A DNA stretch of 64,000 bases from Balneolaceae bacterium (GTDB taxonomy: Bacteria > Bacteroidota > Rhodothermia > Balneolales > Balneolaceae): positions 1 to 64,000 of the forward strand of contig JAEPNO010000004.1 in assembly GCA_017643365.1 (NCBI GenBank). Direction: 5' to 3'. The translations under genes were made by a program, and so were the position numbers. Of the stretch, positions 32,390 to 41,886 are shown in pieces. The notes below the pieces were generated by a model. The model was not told the origin of the DNA and searched no databases. It worked only from the letters and a program-made list of their open reading frames with translations. Each line of letters starts with the position of its first letter. Position 1 is the first letter of the stretch.

Positions 32390-32641
32390 TTACAAGTTGT
32401 TTACGTGCTTTGTGAGACGTGCTTTTGTGCGAGCGGCATTGTTCTTGTGAACAATTCCTTTAACGCTCATTCTGTCTAAGTAAGAAACGGCATCTTTTAA
32501 TGCAGTTTCAGCTTTCGCCTTATCAGTCTCGCTAAGCACTTTCTTTACAAGCGTACGCATTTTAGAACGACGTGCAGTGTTGTGCTCGTTACGAACTTTG
32601 TTTTGACGTACACGCTTGATAGCTGATTTATTTTGTGGCAT
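32390..32641 (-). CDS. rpsT: 30S ribosomal protein S20
   Basis: This 83-residue, strongly basic protein has the S20 pattern: MPQNKSAIKRVRQNKVRNEHNTARRSKMRT at the start and VHKNNAARTKARLTKHVN at the end. It binds 16S rRNA early in 30S assembly. It is divergent from cmk. Confidence 0.97.
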   Translation of the reverse strand: MPQNKSAIKRVRQNKVRNEHNTARRSKMRTLVKKVLSETDKAKAETALKDAVSYLDRMSVKGIVHKNNAARTKARLTKHVNNL

Positions 32642-32766
32642 GGATAATTAAATTTTCTCTTTGTGTGTCCAAAAGTTTTGAAGACTCGAAAATTACGGGT
32701 TCCTAAAATACTAAACAAGAAATGATTGAATATAAAAAGGAATAAACTTAATTTAGCTGATCTGTT

Positions 32767-33429
32767 ATGATAGTAGTTATAGATGGACCGGCAGGATCCG
32801 GTAAAAGCTCGACTGCGAAAGCAGTAGCGGAAAAATTAGATATACAATATTTAGATTCTGGAGCCCTATATCGTGCTGCCACCTGGATTTATAACAAGTC
32901 TGATCAGAACAGAGATAAGTTCTTTGATACTTTGAATGAAGTCAATATCAGTTTCAAATATTCTGATGCTTTCTTTAATGTGTTTGTGGATGGAGATGAT
33001 ATTTCGTCTGAAATTCGCTCTCAGGATGTAAATAATTCTGTGAGTACCGTTGCAGCGATGCCGGAAGTGCGCGTGTTTATCAACAAATTGATGCATCACG
33101 CAGTTTCCCAAAATCACTATATAGCGGATGGTCGAGATCTTGGAACGGCTGTTTTTCCGGAAGCACAACTGAAGTTTTTTATGATTGCGGATCTGGAAGT
33201 TCGAGCACAACGTCGCCTAAAAGAAATGGGCGAAACAGACGTGAGTCTAGATCAAGTTCGTGAAAACATTGCTTCGCGAGACAACATAGACTCCAATCGC
33301 GATTCAGATCCATTAAAGAAAGCACCAGATGCTATTGAAATAGATACCACTTCGTATTCATTTGAAGAACAAGTAGCCTTTATTTGCGAGCAAATTCGCC
33401 CTCATTTAATAGCCACAACAAAACAATAA
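32767..33429 (+). CDS. cmk: Cytidylate kinase
   Basis: The 220-residue cytosolic enzyme phosphorylates CMP and dCMP. The P-loop GPAGSGKSST is at residues 7-16. The NMP-binding insert is recognisable in YLDSGALYRAATW, and ADGRDLGTAVFPEA and the lid RAQRRLKEMGETD follow as in other Cmk proteins. It precedes rpsA by 55 bp, the classical cmk-rpsA pairing. Confidence 0.97.
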   Translation: MIVVIDGPAGSGKSSTAKAVAEKLDIQYLDSGALYRAATWIYNKSDQNRDKFFDTLNEVNISFKYSDAFFNVFVDGDDISSEIRSQDVNNSVSTVAAMPEVRVFINKLMHHAVSQNHYIADGRDLGTAVFPEAQLKFFMIADLEVRAQRRLKEMGETDVSLDQVRENIASRDNIDSNRDSDPLKKAPDAIEIDTTSYSFEEQVAFICEQIRPHLIATTKQ

Positions 33430-33484
33430 CCTTATCCCACTTCCGAAAGTCGGTTGTGAGGTAAAACATTAACAAAACAGTACA

Positions 33485-35398
33485 ATGTCAGAAGACAAAA
33501 AAGAAACCATCGAACAAGAAGCAACTACCGAAGAAGTTGTAGTTGAAGAAACTCAAGAATCTACCTCCACAGAATCAACAGCTGAAGAGAAAGCTGAAGA
33601 AGTGAAAGAAGAAGCACTAACGCATGTGTTTAGTGGCGATGTTGAAGGAGAAGTTTACACTTACGATCAATTGGATAGCCCATCGGATGAATACACTGCC
33701 GATGAGTACAACCAATTAATGGGAATGTATGAGAATACATTAAACACCATTGAAGAAAAAGAAATTGTTACCGGTCGTATTGTATCTATTGACGAGAAAT
33801 ATGTTGTAATCGACATCGGATTTAAATCTGAAGGTATTATTGCCGTAAATGAGTTTTCGAACAAATCGCTCGAAAACATGGCACCCGGCGACGAAGTAGA
33901 AGTATTCCTAGACCGTGTTGAAGATAAAGAAGGTCAGTTAATTCTATCTCGCCGTAAAGCAGACATCCTGCTTGCATGGGAAAAAATTGAAAGTGCACAC
34001 GAAACCGGCGAAGTGGTTGAAGGTCTTATCAAGCGCCGTATTAAAGGTGGTATGGTTGTTGATCTATTTGGAATCGACGCATTCTTACCTGGTTCGCAAA
34101 TCGACGTCCGTCCGGTTCGCGATTTCGACGCATATGTTGGTAAAACAATGGAATTTGCTGTTGTTAAGCTAAACATGGCTGCTGAAAACGTTGTTGTATC
34201 TCACCGTGCGCTTATCGAGAGTGATCTTGAAGAGCAAAGAGAGCAGATTCTTGATACGATCGAAGCAGGTCAGGTACTTGAAGGTGCCGTTAAAAACATT
34301 ACCGACTTCGGTGTATTCATCGATCTTGGTGGCGTAGATGGTCTACTTCACATCACCGATCTTTCTTGGGGACGTGTTGACAACCCAAGCGAAATCGTTC
34401 AGTTGGATCAGCGCTTAAACGTTGCGGTTATCGATTTTGATGAGCGTAGCAAGCGCGTATCTCTTGGATTGAAGCAATTACAGCCGCATCCGTGGGAAGA
34501 AATTCATGGCAAGTATCCTGAAGGAATGAAAGTTCAGGGCCGTGTAGTTTCTATCGCTGATTACGGTGCATTCATCGAGCTTGAAAAAGGTGTTGAAGGT
34601 TTGATTCACATTTCTGAAATGAGCTGGACTCAGCACATTAAGCACCCATCTCAACTAGTTGAGAAAGACGATGTGGTAGAATGTATTGTATTGAACATCA
34701 ACGAAGACGAGAAGAAAATCTCTCTTGGTGTTAAGCAATTAACTAACGATCCATGGGCAGACATCCTTGAGCGCTTCCCAATCGGTTCTAAGCACAAAGG
34801 ATTTGTTCGCAACCTAACCAACTTTGGTGTGTTTGTTGAGCTTGAGCCTGGCATCGACGGCTTGATTCACGTATCTGACCTTAGCTGGGAAGACAAAGTG
34901 GAGCACCCGAACGAGGTTGTGACCAAAGATCAGGAGATCGAAGTGGTTATCCTTGGTGTAGATTTCGACAACCGTCGTATCACATTAGGTCACAAGCAAG
35001 TGCTTGAAAATCCTTGGGAAATTTACGCACGTGAATTGACTCCGGGTACCGAAGTAAAAGGTGAAGTTGTGAAAGTAACCGATCGTGGTGCATTTGTGAA
35101 ATTGACTAACGGTGCTGAAGCATTCCTAAACCTAACGAAAGCTGTAGAGCCTGAGTTTAAAGAAGGAATGGAAGTTGAAGCATTCGTATTGAAGTTCGAC
35201 GAAGCAGGTAAATCTATCGATTTAAGCCAGCTTGATTCTGATCAGAAGAAAGCGGTTAAAGCGGCTAAGAAAGCAGAAGAAGAAGCTAACATGGAAACAG
35301 GAGCACCGACTCTTGGTGAAATGAGTGGCCTTGCTGCTTTAAAGCAAAAGATGGAAGCTGAAGAAGCAGCCGAAGCGAAAAAGAAAAAAGAAGACTAA
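33485..35398 (+). CDS. rpsA: 30S ribosomal protein S1
   Basis: The 637-residue protein recruits mRNA to the 30S subunit. A glutamate-rich N-terminal extension of about 75 residues precedes six S1 OB-fold repeats, beginning near KEIVTGRIVSIDEKYVVIDIG, GEVVEGLIKRRIKGGMVVDL, GQVLEGAVKNITDFGVFIDL, GMKVQGRVVSIADYGAFIEL, GSKHKGFVRNLTNFGVFVEL and GTEVKGEVVKVTDRGAFVKL. The last two repeats are followed by an alanine/glutamate/lysine-rich tail. Codon use is strongly biased, as expected of a highly expressed gene. A strong terminator follows. Confidence 0.97.
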   Translation: MSEDKKETIEQEATTEEVVVEETQESTSTESTAEEKAEEVKEEALTHVFSGDVEGEVYTYDQLDSPSDEYTADEYNQLMGMYENTLNTIEEKEIVTGRIVSIDEKYVVIDIGFKSEGIIAVNEFSNKSLENMAPGDEVEVFLDRVEDKEGQLILSRRKADILLAWEKIESAHETGEVVEGLIKRRIKGGMVVDLFGIDAFLPGSQIDVRPVRDFDAYVGKTMEFAVVKLNMAAENVVVSHRALIESDLEEQREQILDTIEAGQVLEGAVKNITDFGVFIDLGGVDGLLHITDLSWGRVDNPSEIVQLDQRLNVAVIDFDERSKRVSLGLKQLQPHPWEEIHGKYPEGMKVQGRVVSIADYGAFIELEKGVEGLIHISEMSWTQHIKHPSQLVEKDDVVECIVLNINEDEKKISLGVKQLTNDPWADILERFPIGSKHKGFVRNLTNFGVFVELEPGIDGLIHVSDLSWEDKVEHPNEVVTKDQEIEVVILGVDFDNRRITLGHKQVLENPWEIYARELTPGTEVKGEVVKVTDRGAFVKLTNGAEAFLNLTKAVEPEFKEGMEVEAFVLKFDEAGKSIDLSQLDSDQKKAVKAAKKAEEEANMETGAPTLGEMSGLAALKQKMEAEEAAEAKKKKED

Positions 35399-35422
35399 TA
35401 CTTCTTAATTCTTATTGAAATT

Positions 35423-35457
35423 AAAAAGCCCTGTATCGCAAGATGCAGGGCTTTTTT
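35423..35457 (+). terminator. Rho-independent terminator of rpsA
   Basis: AAAAAGCCCTG and CAGGGCTTTTTT make an 11-bp stem with a T-run, 25 bp past the rpsA stop. It is symmetric enough to also stop minus-strand transcripts. Confidence 0.85.
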
Positions 35458-35485
35458 AATATCTAAATAAAAAATTGAATAAAAC

Positions 35486-35734
35486 TCACTTCAAATAAAA
35501 GAATACAATCTTATTCTGCGAGTCTTTTTTACTCTTAACTTTTTTGTTGTTCTCGCGGTTATATGCATACACCACATTACGTGCCGAGCTAAGCTCTTTT
35601 TCATTGGCATACTTAACCTGAACAGCATCGCCACCGGGCTTTAATTTTGACAAAGCTTCAGTTAATGGCGAATATTTCGAGCTTTTTTTTCTCGAGCTTG
35701 AAATGTTCCCCCTTGGAACCATTTTAATTTTCAT
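35486..35734 (-). CDS. Small basic hypothetical protein
   Basis: The 82-residue protein is lysine/serine-rich (SSSRKKSSKYSPLTEALSKLKPGGDAVQV, then SARNVVYAYNRENNKKVKSKK). The central part resembles a short DNA- or phage-related adaptor, but I recognise no named family. There is no signal peptide or membrane segment. It sits alone between rpsA and the moxR-like gene. Confidence 0.6.
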   Translation of the reverse strand: MKIKMVPRGNISSSRKKSSKYSPLTEALSKLKPGGDAVQVKYANEKELSSARNVVYAYNRENNKKVKSKKDSQNKIVFFYLK

Positions 35735-35810
35735 AATTCTCTATCGTCTAATGTAAAATCTACAATAAACTATAATAGAATTATTGAAATATTAAAAATT
35801 AGAAATCGAA

Positions 35811-36812
35811 CTATGGAACTAATACGTTCTGCATAATTTTTTCTACGATATCTTCTGCAGAAATATCCTCAGCTTCGGCCTCAAATGTGGGGATGATACG
35901 GTGCCTTAACACATCCATTGCAATAGTGCGAACATCCTCTGGTGTAACATAGGCTCTATGCTCCATAAATGCATGTGCTCGCGCAGCAAGGTTTAAGTTA
36001 ATGGTAGCACGTGGTGAAGCTCCAAAGCTTATTAAATCAACAAGATCATCCAGCCCGTAATTTTTAGGTTTTCTGGTAGCAAATACTAAATCAACAATGT
36101 ATTTCTCTACTTTTTCGTCAATATAAATTTCATTAACAGTTTCTCTGGCTTTTAGTATGGTAGAAACATCCACCACTTTAGATAACTCTACTTTAGAACC
36201 CGTTTTTGCCATTCGTCGCATGATTTCCAACTCTTCGTTCTCGGTCGGATACCCAATCTTCAGCTTTAGCATAAAACGATCTACCTGAGCTTCGGGTAGG
36301 GGATAGGTTCCTTCTTGCTCTACAGGGTTTTGGGTGGCAAGCACCAAAAATGGTTCATCGAGCTTAAAGGTTTCTTCGCCAATAGTAACCTGTTTTTCCT
36401 GCATAGCTTCGAGCAAGGCGCTCTGAACTTTCGCCGGAGATCGGTTGATCTCGTCCGCAAGAATGATATTTGCGAAGATAGGCCCTTGTTTAACAAAGAA
36501 ATCACCTTCTTTTTGATTGTAAATTAAAGTACCAATCAAATCGGCAGGTAATAAATCAGGAGTAAACTGTATTCTCTGAAAATCGGTATCAATCACTTTG
36601 GCAAGCGATGAAACTGTGAGCGTTTTTGCCAACCCGGGTACACCTTCAAGTAATACATGCCCATTAGTCAACAATCCAATCAATAACCGATCGATCATAT
36701 AATGTTGGCCAATAATTACTTTGTCCAATTCTACTCTAATATCATCGATAAACGTACTGCTGCTTTCAATTTTCTTCTGCAGTACTTCCATGTCAATAGT
36801 TTGCTCGCTCAT
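35811..36812 (-). CDS. MoxR-family AAA ATPase
   Basis: The 333-residue cytosolic ATPase has Walker A GVPGLAKT, Walker B ILADEINR, sensor 1 LATQNPVEQEGTYPLPEAQVDRF and the C-terminal lid with GASPRATINL. These are typical of MoxR chaperones, which usually assist von Willebrand-factor-type proteins. The usual downstream DUF58/VWA genes are absent here; a short hypothetical and rpsA follow instead, so this copy is separated from its normal partners. Confidence 0.93.
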   Translation of the reverse strand: MSEQTIDMEVLQKKIESSSTFIDDIRVELDKVIIGQHYMIDRLLIGLLTNGHVLLEGVPGLAKTLTVSSLAKVIDTDFQRIQFTPDLLPADLIGTLIYNQKEGDFFVKQGPIFANIILADEINRSPAKVQSALLEAMQEKQVTIGEETFKLDEPFLVLATQNPVEQEGTYPLPEAQVDRFMLKLKIGYPTENEELEIMRRMAKTGSKVELSKVVDVSTILKARETVNEIYIDEKVEKYIVDLVFATRKPKNYGLDDLVDLISFGASPRATINLNLAARAHAFMEHRAYVTPEDVRTIAMDVLRHRIIPTFEAEAEDISAEDIVEKIMQNVLVP

Positions 36813-36884
36813 TGTATAAGTTTGGTAGTTATCTATTAATTAAGTTCTTAATTTCTCGCCTTTCATCTTAACCTTCAAACGTCA

Positions 36885-37691
36885 ATGGACATTTTACAAT
36901 CTTTTTTACTGGGACTCATTCAAGGGTTAACAGAATTTTTACCAATTAGTAGTTCTGGTCATCTTGCTTTAGGGCGATATTTACTGAATAGCGATACCGA
37001 AATGGGAATTACATTCGAGGTGGTAGTTCATTTTGGAACGCTTTGCAGTATCGTAATTTACTACAAAACTGAGATACTTAATCTGATAAAAGCACTATTT
37101 CGTTTTATAGGTTCGCCATCGATTGCAAAAACCGACAAAGACGTGAAGGTAATCGGCTTTATCCTGATAAGTATGATCCCAGCTTTTATAGTAGGATTCA
37201 CTCTCAAAGACTATATCGAGGGCATTTTTATGAATCCGATTTTGGTTTCTGGGATGTTGATTGTAACAGGGATAATTTTATTTCTAACCAAATTCAGCAA
37301 GAATCCCGAAGGGGAAATTACTACTAAAAAGGCTTTTTTGATTGGTATTGCACAGGCTTTTGCTATGATCCCGGGGATAAGTCGATCGGGTTCTACGATC
37401 TCAACGTCGTTATATTTGGGTATCAGCAGGGAAGAAGCTGCGAATTTCTCTTTTTTGATGGTGATCCCTGTTATTGCCGGTGCCATGATCCTGCAAATGG
37501 GTGAAGTATTAGAAGTTGGGATTAGTAATTCACAGATTTCCAGCTTATTGGTTGGCTTCTTTACCGCCTTTATTTCCGGCTACTATGCGCTAAAATACCT
37601 CATCATAATTTTAAAGAAACAAGGCTTTCATTACTTTGCATATTATTGCTGGGTAGTAGGTGGTGCAGGATTGATCTACTTTTTAGTATGA
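36885..37691 (+). CDS. uppP: Undecaprenyl-diphosphatase
   Basis: The 268-residue membrane protein recycles the lipid carrier of peptidoglycan and O-antigen synthesis at the outer face of the inner membrane. Both diagnostic motifs are present: GLTEFLPISSSGHLALG near the N-terminus and PGISRSGSTISTSL in the second half, together with about eight membrane segments. Confidence 0.96.
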   Translation: MDILQSFLLGLIQGLTEFLPISSSGHLALGRYLLNSDTEMGITFEVVVHFGTLCSIVIYYKTEILNLIKALFRFIGSPSIAKTDKDVKVIGFILISMIPAFIVGFTLKDYIEGIFMNPILVSGMLIVTGIILFLTKFSKNPEGEITTKKAFLIGIAQAFAMIPGISRSGSTISTSLYLGISREEAANFSFLMVIPVIAGAMILQMGEVLEVGISNSQISSLLVGFFTAFISGYYALKYLIIILKKQGFHYFAYYCWVVGGAGLIYFLV

Positions 37692-37734
37692 TCAAATTTT
37701 ACCAAATAGGATTCACTCTTTCAATTTATAGATA

Positions 37735-38700
37735 ATGCCCGATTCAAATTACATCCAAACCGATACTATAGATCCGCATGTTAAACGACGGAGAGCTATT
37801 CTAAAAGCTCATCCCGAGGTAAAAACTTTGTATGGGCGAAATCCGGCTACTTTTGGTTGGATATTATTTCTGTTTTTTGGTCAATTAATCATCGCATATT
37901 TGGTAAACGATGCCTCCATTTGGTGGGTGATTGGAGCCGCATATTTTGTGGGTGCTTTTTTTAATCACTCCGCTTTTTGTCTGAAGCATGAATGTACGCA
38001 TCATCTGGTGTTTAAGAATAAAACCGCAAATATGTTGTCAGGAATTCTTGCGAATCTTACCTCATGTACGCCTAGCTATGCAATATTCTCAGTTACGCAT
38101 ATCAAACATCATTCTCATCAAGGTGAGTACGATATGGATTTTGATCTCCCTTTGCATTGGGAAGCGAAACTGATAGAAAACACTCCTTTTGGAAAAATTT
38201 TATGGATGCTGTTACAGCCTTTGGCAGTGTCTCTACGTCCACTTCGGAAGCACACCATGAATTACGTAACCAAATGGGCCTATGTGAATGTTGCAGCTGT
38301 TATTTTGTTCGATGTGGCCATTCTGTATTTCATGGGGCCATATGCGTTTTTCTATCTTTTTTTGTCAACCGTTTTTGGTTTAGGATTACATCCACTGGGT
38401 GCTCGCTGGATACAAGAGCATTACGTTGTTCATGAAGATCAGGAAACATATTCGTACTACGGTTGGCTAAATAAAATCACGTTTAATATCGGGTATCATA
38501 ACGAACATCATGACTTTCCCGGAATTTCATGGAATAAATTACCAAAATTGCGAAAAATGGCCCCTGAGTTTTATGATACTCTCTATTATCACACTTCTTG
38601 GTCGAAACTTCTACTCCGCTTTTTTACAGATAAGAATCTGACCTTATACTCTAGAATTGAGCGACCACCAAAATCCGAATTGTCGAAAACAGCCGGTTAG
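37735..38700 (+). CDS. Sphingolipid delta-4 desaturase-like membrane desaturase
   Basis: This 321-residue membrane di-iron desaturase resembles the eukaryotic dihydroceramide desaturases along its whole length. Shared features include the N-terminal DPHVKRRRAILKAHPEVKTLYG, the histidine boxes HECTHH, HIKHHSH and HNEHHDFP, and the block QETYSYYGWLNKITFNIGY. The C-terminal APEFYDTLYYHTSW also matches. It has four or more membrane helices with the histidines on the cytosolic side. It would insert a double bond into a sphingoid or acyl chain. It begins 43 bp after uppP and may be co-transcribed. The substrate (dihydroceramide or plain fatty acyl chain) is not proven by sequence. Confidence 0.85.
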   Translation: MPDSNYIQTDTIDPHVKRRRAILKAHPEVKTLYGRNPATFGWILFLFFGQLIIAYLVNDASIWWVIGAAYFVGAFFNHSAFCLKHECTHHLVFKNKTANMLSGILANLTSCTPSYAIFSVTHIKHHSHQGEYDMDFDLPLHWEAKLIENTPFGKILWMLLQPLAVSLRPLRKHTMNYVTKWAYVNVAAVILFDVAILYFMGPYAFFYLFLSTVFGLGLHPLGARWIQEHYVVHEDQETYSYYGWLNKITFNIGYHNEHHDFPGISWNKLPKLRKMAPEFYDTLYYHTSWSKLLLRFFTDKNLTLYSRIERPPKSELSKTAG

Positions 38701-38701
38701 T

Positions 38702-39865
38702 TCAAAACATAAAACCGGTGGTGAAATAAACGCCGGTTCCTTCTTCTGAGAAGCCAAAATCGCATCTTATGATAAAATCAGGTGTGAAAAAAGAAGCGAG
38801 TGCGCCAAAGCCAAAGGTCGTTTTTAGATCGTTTTTTATGGTGCTAAAATCGGTGCCCTCAGCAAATGTTCGTCCAACATCCAAAAACAATGTACCACCG
38901 AATCTCATATCATTTTCGGGAATTCCGAAGAGCCATGTTCTAAGTTCGCTGTTTAAAAGAACGGCATGATCGTCGGAAAACCGTCGGCTCTCAAAACCCC
39001 GTAACGTTTCTTCATCACCTGCATAGGAGAGTTTCCAATAGGGAACCTCGCCATTTGTGAATCTAGCCATCACGCGATTTGCGAATGTAATATCTCGAAT
39101 CAGAAAAAAAGTGAAGTAATGTCTCAATTCGCTTTCAAAAACGATAAGATCGAAAGTGCTTCCCCAAAGAGAGTTGCCAATTTCGAGACTGGTACTTGCA
39201 TAAGTTCCTGTAGTAGGCTGAAATTCGGAGTTGCGAGCTTCCCATATAAATCCCGCACCAATCATCGAGGTAACACCGCCATCAATTCCCAGAGGAGCGT
39301 CACGGGTAATTAATCGATCTGAGCCATTATCCCAAGGGGTTTCGTAGCGTGTATTGATAATAAGATTGGCATCCAGCTGAGAGGCTTGTGTTGGACGAAT
39401 GAGAGGGAATCTACCCTGTAAACGAAAGCCGGCTGTAAACGATTTAAATTGATAATAAACCGGAAGGTTCTCTGGTGGACTTTTGATGATCGAATAATTG
39501 CCAATACCGAAGTAGGCATCTTCAAAAAACCTGGATGAATAAATTTCTGAAGTAAGTCGAATATTCCGATCAAACGCTTGTGGTTTATCATAAAACAAAG
39601 AAAACGATGCCAAGCCTTTGGTTGATACAATCGCACTTAGGTTAATAAAACCATAAAAGGGTTCTACATTATCTTTGAAGATATACCAATTAAAAACTCC
39701 CCCGCCAATTAGGCCAAGATCTGAATTAAAGGCTACGGCAGGAAGAAAAGCGAACTCTGTGGAATCCGTTTCCGATACTGTTTGAGCATTTACGTTTAGT
39801 AGTGTTCCAAAACAAAAAAGGGCGATAATAACTATCGCCCGGTATTGAAAATAGTTGGTATGCAA
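38702..39865 (-). CDS. Omp85/BamA-TamA-like outer-membrane barrel without POTRA domains
   Basis: The 387-residue protein has a signal peptide (ending LLNVNAQ), ends in an aromatic phenylalanine, and is dominated by alternating beta strands. The loop-6 type motif LRGFESRRFSDDHAVLLNSELR, as in Omp85 barrels, is clear, but there is no N-terminal room for POTRA domains, so it is the short surface-antigen type. It follows nhaD by 4 bp on the same strand. A transport or assembly role is assumed from the fold. Confidence 0.82.
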   Translation of the reverse strand: MHTNYFQYRAIVIIALFCFGTLLNVNAQTVSETDSTEFAFLPAVAFNSDLGLIGGGVFNWYIFKDNVEPFYGFINLSAIVSTKGLASFSLFYDKPQAFDRNIRLTSEIYSSRFFEDAYFGIGNYSIIKSPPENLPVYYQFKSFTAGFRLQGRFPLIRPTQASQLDANLIINTRYETPWDNGSDRLITRDAPLGIDGGVTSMIGAGFIWEARNSEFQPTTGTYASTSLEIGNSLWGSTFDLIVFESELRHYFTFFLIRDITFANRVMARFTNGEVPYWKLSYAGDEETLRGFESRRFSDDHAVLLNSELRTWLFGIPENDMRFGGTLFLDVGRTFAEGTDFSTIKNDLKTTFGFGALASFFTPDFIIRCDFGFSEEGTGVYFTTGFMF

Positions 39866-39869
39866 GGTG

Positions 39870-41306
39870 TTAGATAAATATCCAGGTTACTAATAAGTAC
39901 ACAGGCACTAATATACCTACCGACCAAATCATATACCCACCGAAACTTGGCATTTTTACACCATTTTGATCGGCAATAGATTTTACCATGAAGTTTGGTG
40001 CGTTACCAATGTAGGTTAGCGCGCCAAAGAATACGGCACCTGCAGAAATTGCGACCAGTGTTTGAGTCATTTCATACATCAAAACTTCTGCGTTACCACC
40101 AGCAGCATTAAAGAACACCAAGTAGGTCGGGGCATTATCTAAAAAGGCAGATAATAGTCCGGTTATCCAGAAAAACATTGTGTTAATAGGGTCTCCTGAA
40201 CCATCGAAAACCGCATTATTGATAAACTGTAATGCGCCCTCGCCGTTATTCGCAGCTTTCAGCATTTCTATAGGCGCAATTATAGTGATGAAAATCCCGG
40301 CAAATAATTTCCCTACTTCTTGAATTGGGAACCAATTGAAACCGTTTGCTGCGCGACTTTCTTTTGATGTGAAATGCCAGCTAACCCAGGTTAAAAACAA
40401 CAAAGCTACATCACGAACAACATTTTCAAATTTAACATGAACATGAAATACCGTGAACTCGCCAAGGTGCACCAAACCTGAGAATAATACAGCGCCAACC
40501 ACACCTAAAATCAGGAATAAGTTGAACGAGCCCTCTAGTCCGAGTGGTTCACTTCCATCGTCGAGCGGTGCAGTATTGGTTTCTTTTTTGTAGAGATACT
40601 TATCCCAAGCGTAATAGATTATCAATAACACTACCGACACAAAAGCCATTTCCCAGAACAAATTAGTTGTAGTCCAGAAGAAATCTACGCCTTGCAAAAA
40701 GCCTAAAAATAATGGAGGATCGCCTAGTGGAGTTAAAGAACCACCTACGTTTGCTACAAGAAATATGAAAAAGATTACGATATGCTTTTTGGTATTTCTC
40801 CAAGCGTTGGCGCGTAAAATTGGGCGGATTAACAACATTGCTGCACCCGTTGTGCCCATCCAGCTGGCAAGTATTGTACCTATTAACAGGATGGCAGTGT
40901 TAACTTCGGGTGTTCCTTTTAAATATCCCTTTATTCTTACTCCACCGGATATAGTGAAAAGCGCTAATAAAAGAATTATGAATGGAAAATACTCTAGTAA
41001 GTAAGCGTGAAGTACTTCGTAGAGAGTTGCGTCGAATCCGAAGGTGATGATCATCGGGATAACGAGTAACAAGCCCCAGAAGCCAGAAACTTTCCCAAAG
41101 TTATGATGCCACCATTCTTCGTTTACAAGTGGGCATATCGCGATAGAAAGCAGTATTCCGGCAAAGGGGATGGTCCAAAGTAAATTTAAACCGCTTCCAT
41201 CTATTCCATTACCACTACCTTCGGCGGCAAGCAGTAAATCTGGGATGAATACTATCCCGAAAAGAAGAAATACGAATTTTAGTATATGTCTGTATTTTTG
41301 TGGCAT
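39870..41306 (-). CDS. nhaD: NhaD-family Na+/H+ antiporter
   Basis: This inner-membrane protein of about 478 residues exchanges Na+ or Li+ for protons. The conserved blocks LASWMGTTGAAMLLIRPILRAN, VANVGGSLTPLGDPPLFLGFLQGV and ITGLLSAFLDNAPTYLVFFN are diagnostic of the ion-transporter superfamily NhaD branch. An ATG at 41360 would add 18 residues; the ATG at 41306 brings the N-terminal hydrophobic segment (LKFVFLLFGIVFIPDLLLA) closer to the start and is preferred. It heads a two-gene unit with the Omp85-like gene. A marine or saline habitat would explain it. Confidence 0.93.
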   Translation of the reverse strand: MPQKYRHILKFVFLLFGIVFIPDLLLAAEGSGNGIDGSGLNLLWTIPFAGILLSIAICPLVNEEWWHHNFGKVSGFWGLLLVIPMIITFGFDATLYEVLHAYLLEYFPFIILLLALFTISGGVRIKGYLKGTPEVNTAILLIGTILASWMGTTGAAMLLIRPILRANAWRNTKKHIVIFFIFLVANVGGSLTPLGDPPLFLGFLQGVDFFWTTTNLFWEMAFVSVVLLIIYYAWDKYLYKKETNTAPLDDGSEPLGLEGSFNLFLILGVVGAVLFSGLVHLGEFTVFHVHVKFENVVRDVALLFLTWVSWHFTSKESRAANGFNWFPIQEVGKLFAGIFITIIAPIEMLKAANNGEGALQFINNAVFDGSGDPINTMFFWITGLLSAFLDNAPTYLVFFNAAGGNAEVLMYEMTQTLVAISAGAVFFGALTYIGNAPNFMVKSIADQNGVKMPSFGGYMIWSVGILVPVYLLVTWIFI

Positions 41307-41482
41307 CTCTAAGAATTTTGGGTTTTGAACTCTTATCGGACTGAAAATAGCATAACTCAAGAGTATTCAAAAAGTAGCTTTAAAGTATATAAAAGATTTG
41401 AAATTAAAAGTTTGTTAAGCCCAAAAACGTTCATTTTGATTGTTATGTTCTAGCAGGCATAGATAATCAAACAAAAAGCATT

Positions 41483-41767
41483 ATGGAACCATTAAAAGAA
41501 GAAAAAATTATTAAGCTTTTATCTGAGTTAGATGGATGGAAATTCGAAGACGATATGATTAAAAAAGATTTCGAGTTTAACGACTTTAAAGAAGCCTTGG
41601 CTTTTATCGTTAGAGTGGGCTTCGAAGCAGAAAGCTTAGGGCACCATCCGAATTTAACAAATGTGTATAATCAGGTTGGGATTGCCTTACAAACACATGA
41701 TATCGGAAATAAAGTGAGCGCAAAAGACATCGAATTGGCTACTAAGATAGAAGCGTTGTTGAGCTAA
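41483..41767 (+). CDS. phhB: 4a-hydroxytetrahydrobiopterin (pterin) dehydratase
   Basis: The 94-residue cytosolic protein has the family signature: EKIIKLLSELDGWKFEDDMIKKDFEFNDFKEALAFIVRVGFEAESLGHHPNLTNVYNQVGIALQTHDIGNKVSAKDIELA. The His-His pair (GHHPN) and the later THD form the active site. It regenerates tetrahydropterin after aromatic hydroxylation, or acts as a transcription partner in some organisms. It fits with the PTPS and FolE2 genes at 58.5-59.9 kb. Confidence 0.93.
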   Translation: MEPLKEEKIIKLLSELDGWKFEDDMIKKDFEFNDFKEALAFIVRVGFEAESLGHHPNLTNVYNQVGIALQTHDIGNKVSAKDIELATKIEALLS

Positions 41768-41826
41768 ACATTTTAGTATGGAAGCTAGCATACTAAGTTA
41801 GAAATTGTGTATATTTAAGGCTCTCT

Positions 41827-41850
41827 GTTACTCGGAAAATCCAGAGTAAC
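41827..41850 (+). promoter_or_regulatory. Leader hairpin before rpsF
   Basis: GTTACTC (41827-41833) pairs perfectly with GAGTAAC (41844-41850), extended by GGA/TCC inside. It lies 37 bp before the rpsF start and could be a binding site for S6:S18 autoregulation, which is known in other bacteria. Confidence 0.35.
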
Positions 41851-41886
41851 TGTTTTCAAATAAACGGAAACATCCAAAGAAACATT

